Source of the DNA: Paragonimus skrjabini miyazakii
Lineage: Eukaryota; Platyhelminthes; Trematoda; Plagiorchiida; Troglotrematidae
Assembly: GCA_014338405.1 (NCBI GenBank)
Contig: JTDE01000026.1
Span: 167,219 to 231,218, forward strand
DNA length: 64,000 nt
Direction: 5' to 3'
Numbering within the stretch: position 1 is the stretch's first letter; each line of letters starts with the position of its first letter. A program made the position numbers and the translations under genes. The notes beneath the pieces were generated by a model that saw only the letters and a program-made list of their open reading frames with translations, was not told the DNA's origin and searched no databases. This document shows, piece after piece, positions 61,433-64,000 of this stretch.

Positions 61433-62692
61433 TGAACCACCTCAAATATATAAACGTAAATCCAGCCATAATTAGTAAGATGTGTGTGATTTCCGCCAAT
61501 AAAACACAATTGTTTGATCTATCAATTATTCACAACAATTTTACCTGGTTAGCAAAATGTCAATTTTAAAAAAAGCAAATTTGTTGGTCAAATTAGATGC
61601 ACAAGAATATCACCTGGAACAAGGTTTTTTAAACGGAGTGTCGTAAAAATAGCATCCTTTTATAGTTTGTACATATATACACCCTTACCACAAAATTCCA
61701 ATACTCATGTCTTAACCAATAACCCATAAGATGATCTTGGATTATTGCTGCATTTTATGCTTCTTTATAGAAAGACTAATACATTTACACCCGGTCAAAG
61801 TTTGCCAATCGAATGAACGATGTGAACATGTTGAAGTAAATAAAGAATTTTCTACCTTTAAACAATTTTATCCAAATAATTTCCGAAAAATAATCCGCTT
61901 GAGATGCTTGTTGACAAAGAAGGATGAAAGCATGAAGATAAGGAAAAACAGTTAAGCAAAACGACCTCCGAAAGGTCATGTTACATAGGACTGCACTAAA
62001 CATTTTATCTTAGAAAGTGGGATTCTAGTCAGAAATTCATACAACCGTTTAATAACAGACTTGCATTGATGACAAAAACACAAAAATTAAATTACCAGTT
62101 GTTACCGCAAATATTCGACCAACTTGTTCATTTTTGATCTCATAATTCACATTTTGTTCCACTGTGAACCAAAACACATGTTAGTAACAAAGTGAATAGA
62201 TTACACGATACGTTATCCGTATCATTTAAATGTCGACGAGGTCCGAAACAAAACGATCAAGAGAGAAAAATTGTGATAAGGTTCTGAATCCTCAGTAGTA
62301 ACTATCCAAGGAAACTAACGCATCTACTGCAAACCACGAGCTGTTCTCGTTTCGGGTTGTGATGTCGGACAGAGTTTTGTTTGTTATAGTGCAAATACCG
62401 AGGCAGGCTAGTTTTGGATACATGATTACATATACATTGTTATATACACTGCTGACAAGTCGATAACCAACACTTCATTAGAGTTTATTCATCAGTGTGC
62501 TAATGAAACCAATCAAAAGTGTAATAGTGCACATTTTTTTGAAGGCGTTCAAACACATGATTTATTAGCTGAAAGGGTAAACAACATCCAGGGTACAACA
62601 CGTGCGATCTCAATAGCAATTTCACTTTAAGTTGTATACTACTTGCTAGTAGCACAATATGTTTTTGCATAACTGTTGATCTGAAATACTCA
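61433..62692. other. No gene seen
   Basis: AT-rich. The overlapping frames around 61731-62003 are unsupported. Confidence 0.5.
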
Positions 62693-62906
62693 GCAAGCGG
62701 ATTTGTGGAGTCCGAATCATCCCACAGGAATTCCATCGTCCCAGTGTTTTTGCCACCACAGCGTACGACCTGGGTGTTAACAGACTTCTCAACCTTTGTG
62801 AGGTAACGCAGGGTGGGTGGCACACGTGTGGAGGTAAGTGTAGATGGACGAAGCAAACATACAACATTTTCATAATGAGGTGTGACAGCCCGCGTTTGTC
62901 CTCGCC
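62693..62906 (-). repeat. Inverted repeat pair, left arm
   Basis: Reverse complement of 63701-64000. The minus strand reads PSTLTSTRVPPTLRYLTKV...VVRCGGKNTGTMEFLWDDSDS in an open frame. Its family was not identified. It lacks an 86-bp segment present in the right arm. Confidence 0.75.
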
Positions 62907-63700
62907 ACTGGCAGTAATACTAGTATTGCGGCAGTACAACATAGTTCAAGCGGTAATCGGCAGATTCGGTCAGCTCTGAATAAAGCCATAAATCTGGGCA
63001 GTTATGTAACCGAGTACTGTTCCATTAAGTTAGCGTTTTGGGTGATCTGTAATAGACTACCATATGGTAAATAATTAAGTGATATGTTTCATACATTTGT
63101 TCAACTTGGACGAGAAGTTACTGACTTTGTGTAACACCGAAAGCAAGCACACATCAAGAAGATACGTTCAACTAAAGCAAATGGTATCTGGTAATATTTA
63201 TCCCCTACATACTCTCCATCCGTAAAGTTTCGGTGAGTGTTTTTCCTAAAACGATATGTTGTCTTTTTTATTTACGGCCCGTTAGTGTGATCTGGCTGCA
63301 GCATGATGCTTCGTACAGACCAAGTTCCACATGACAGTGTTCCGGGCAAAGGACTCCAATGTGGGTAACATTTTCAAACTGACTGTTTGAACCAATCAAA
63401 ATAATGCTGACAGTTGTCTTCGCAATGACACCACATTGTGGTACATTACGGAAAATGACGGGAAGCCGATGCAACCCACTGAGAAGTCGACATAAATGAG
63501 GAGTCCCATGCTCTGATCGGCGTTTTGACACCACATTACATTACGTACATTAAGTCTAAGCCAACTAAGGGCGTGGCAAACTTAAAATAAAGCGTGACAT
63601 GCTTCAAATTCTACGGCAAAATTGTTTGTTTTAAATCGAGCTTTCGCCAATTCGTAAATGCTTTTTGTCAACGAGTGCTGGATTATATTATCCATCGTTT

Positions 63701-64000
63701 GGCGAGGACAAACGCGTGCTGTCACACCTTATTATGAAAATGTTATATGTTTACTTCGTCCATCTACACTTACCTCCACATGCGTGTCACCGACCCTGCG
63801 TTACCTCACAAACGTTGAGAAGTCTGTCGACACCCAGGTCGTACGCTGTGGTGGCAAAAACACTGGGACGATGGAACCTGGAATGACCTGAAATGAACGT
63901 ACACCCCTGGGCTAGCTAGTAAGGTTGTGGTTCCAGTGGTGTGTTGTGGCTGTTCGTTGGAATTCTTGTGGGATGATTCGGACTCCACAAATCCGCTTGC
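63701..64000 (+). repeat. Inverted repeat pair, right arm (runs off the window)
   Basis: Matches the left arm from GGCGAGGACAAACGCG to the window end. The same peptide order (PSTLTSTCVSPTLRYLTNV, VVRCGGKNTGTME) is interrupted at 63877 by an extra 86 bp flanked by TGGAA (63872-63876 and 63958-63962). Confidence 0.75.

Overview
The window looks like eukaryotic, intron-rich, repeat-dense and AT-rich nuclear DNA. Its many Penelope-like retroelements (PLEs), a CR1-like LINE remnant, a Ty3/Gypsy remnant and tRNA-derived SINEs fit a flatworm, most likely a trematode. That placement is inference from repeat style; no marker gene fixes the species. Two runs of exactly 100 N (39663-39762 and 51569-51668) show it is a draft scaffold. 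I see no bacterial features, no rRNA and no CRISPR array.

Host genes. The best-supported gene is on the minus strand. Three exons (17101-16433, 15249-14986 and 7004-6288) have good AG/GT splice borders, all begin and end in phase 0, and together give 550 codons of a low-complexity, Ser/Asn/Arg/Pro-rich protein I do not recognise. A further minus exon at 25728-25437 starts with ATG but ends in phase 1, so it is either a different gene or needs a missing exon. A weaker candidate exon (216 nt, phase 2-2) lies at 46549-46334, minus. First, last and promoter parts of the main gene were not found.

Mobile elements. PLEs dominate. PLE-A has two long copies on the plus strand (12818-14950 and 33982-36090) and one 3' fragment on the minus strand (9172-9690). 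The long copies end in about 75-bp inverted repeats that carry hammerhead-ribozyme-like cores. PLE-B is two head-to-tail minus-strand copies at 49271-51568, one interrupted by a gap. PLE-C is a degraded minus copy at 37180-38640 with a related plus-strand tail at 43800-44280. Further reverse transcriptase or GIY-YIG remnants lie at 2-912, 36290-36707 and 40060-40450. All reading frames carry stops or frameshifts. Other elements are a GC-rich Gypsy integrase end with a short LTR-like end (21231-22195), a CR1-like tail (26940-27510), three tRNA-derived SINEs (41703-42300), and several unnamed repeat pairs (17.9/61.2 kb, 38.7/44.0 kb, 52.5/57.8 kb, 62.7/63.7 kb).

Layout. 0-1 kb is a PLE remnant; 6-17 kb is the main gene, with PLE-A pieces in its large intron; 21-22 kb is Gypsy; 25.4 kb is a lone exon; 27 kb is the CR1 tail; 34-40 kb is a PLE cluster; 41.7-42.3 kb is the SINE cluster; 44 kb is a PLE tail; 46.4 kb is a possible exon; 49-51.6 kb is the tandem PLE-B; 52-64 kb is unannotated sequence with repeat pairs. 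The elements do not form a pathway. The window is one sparse gene plus layered retroelement debris, and the most interesting parts are the PLE termini.
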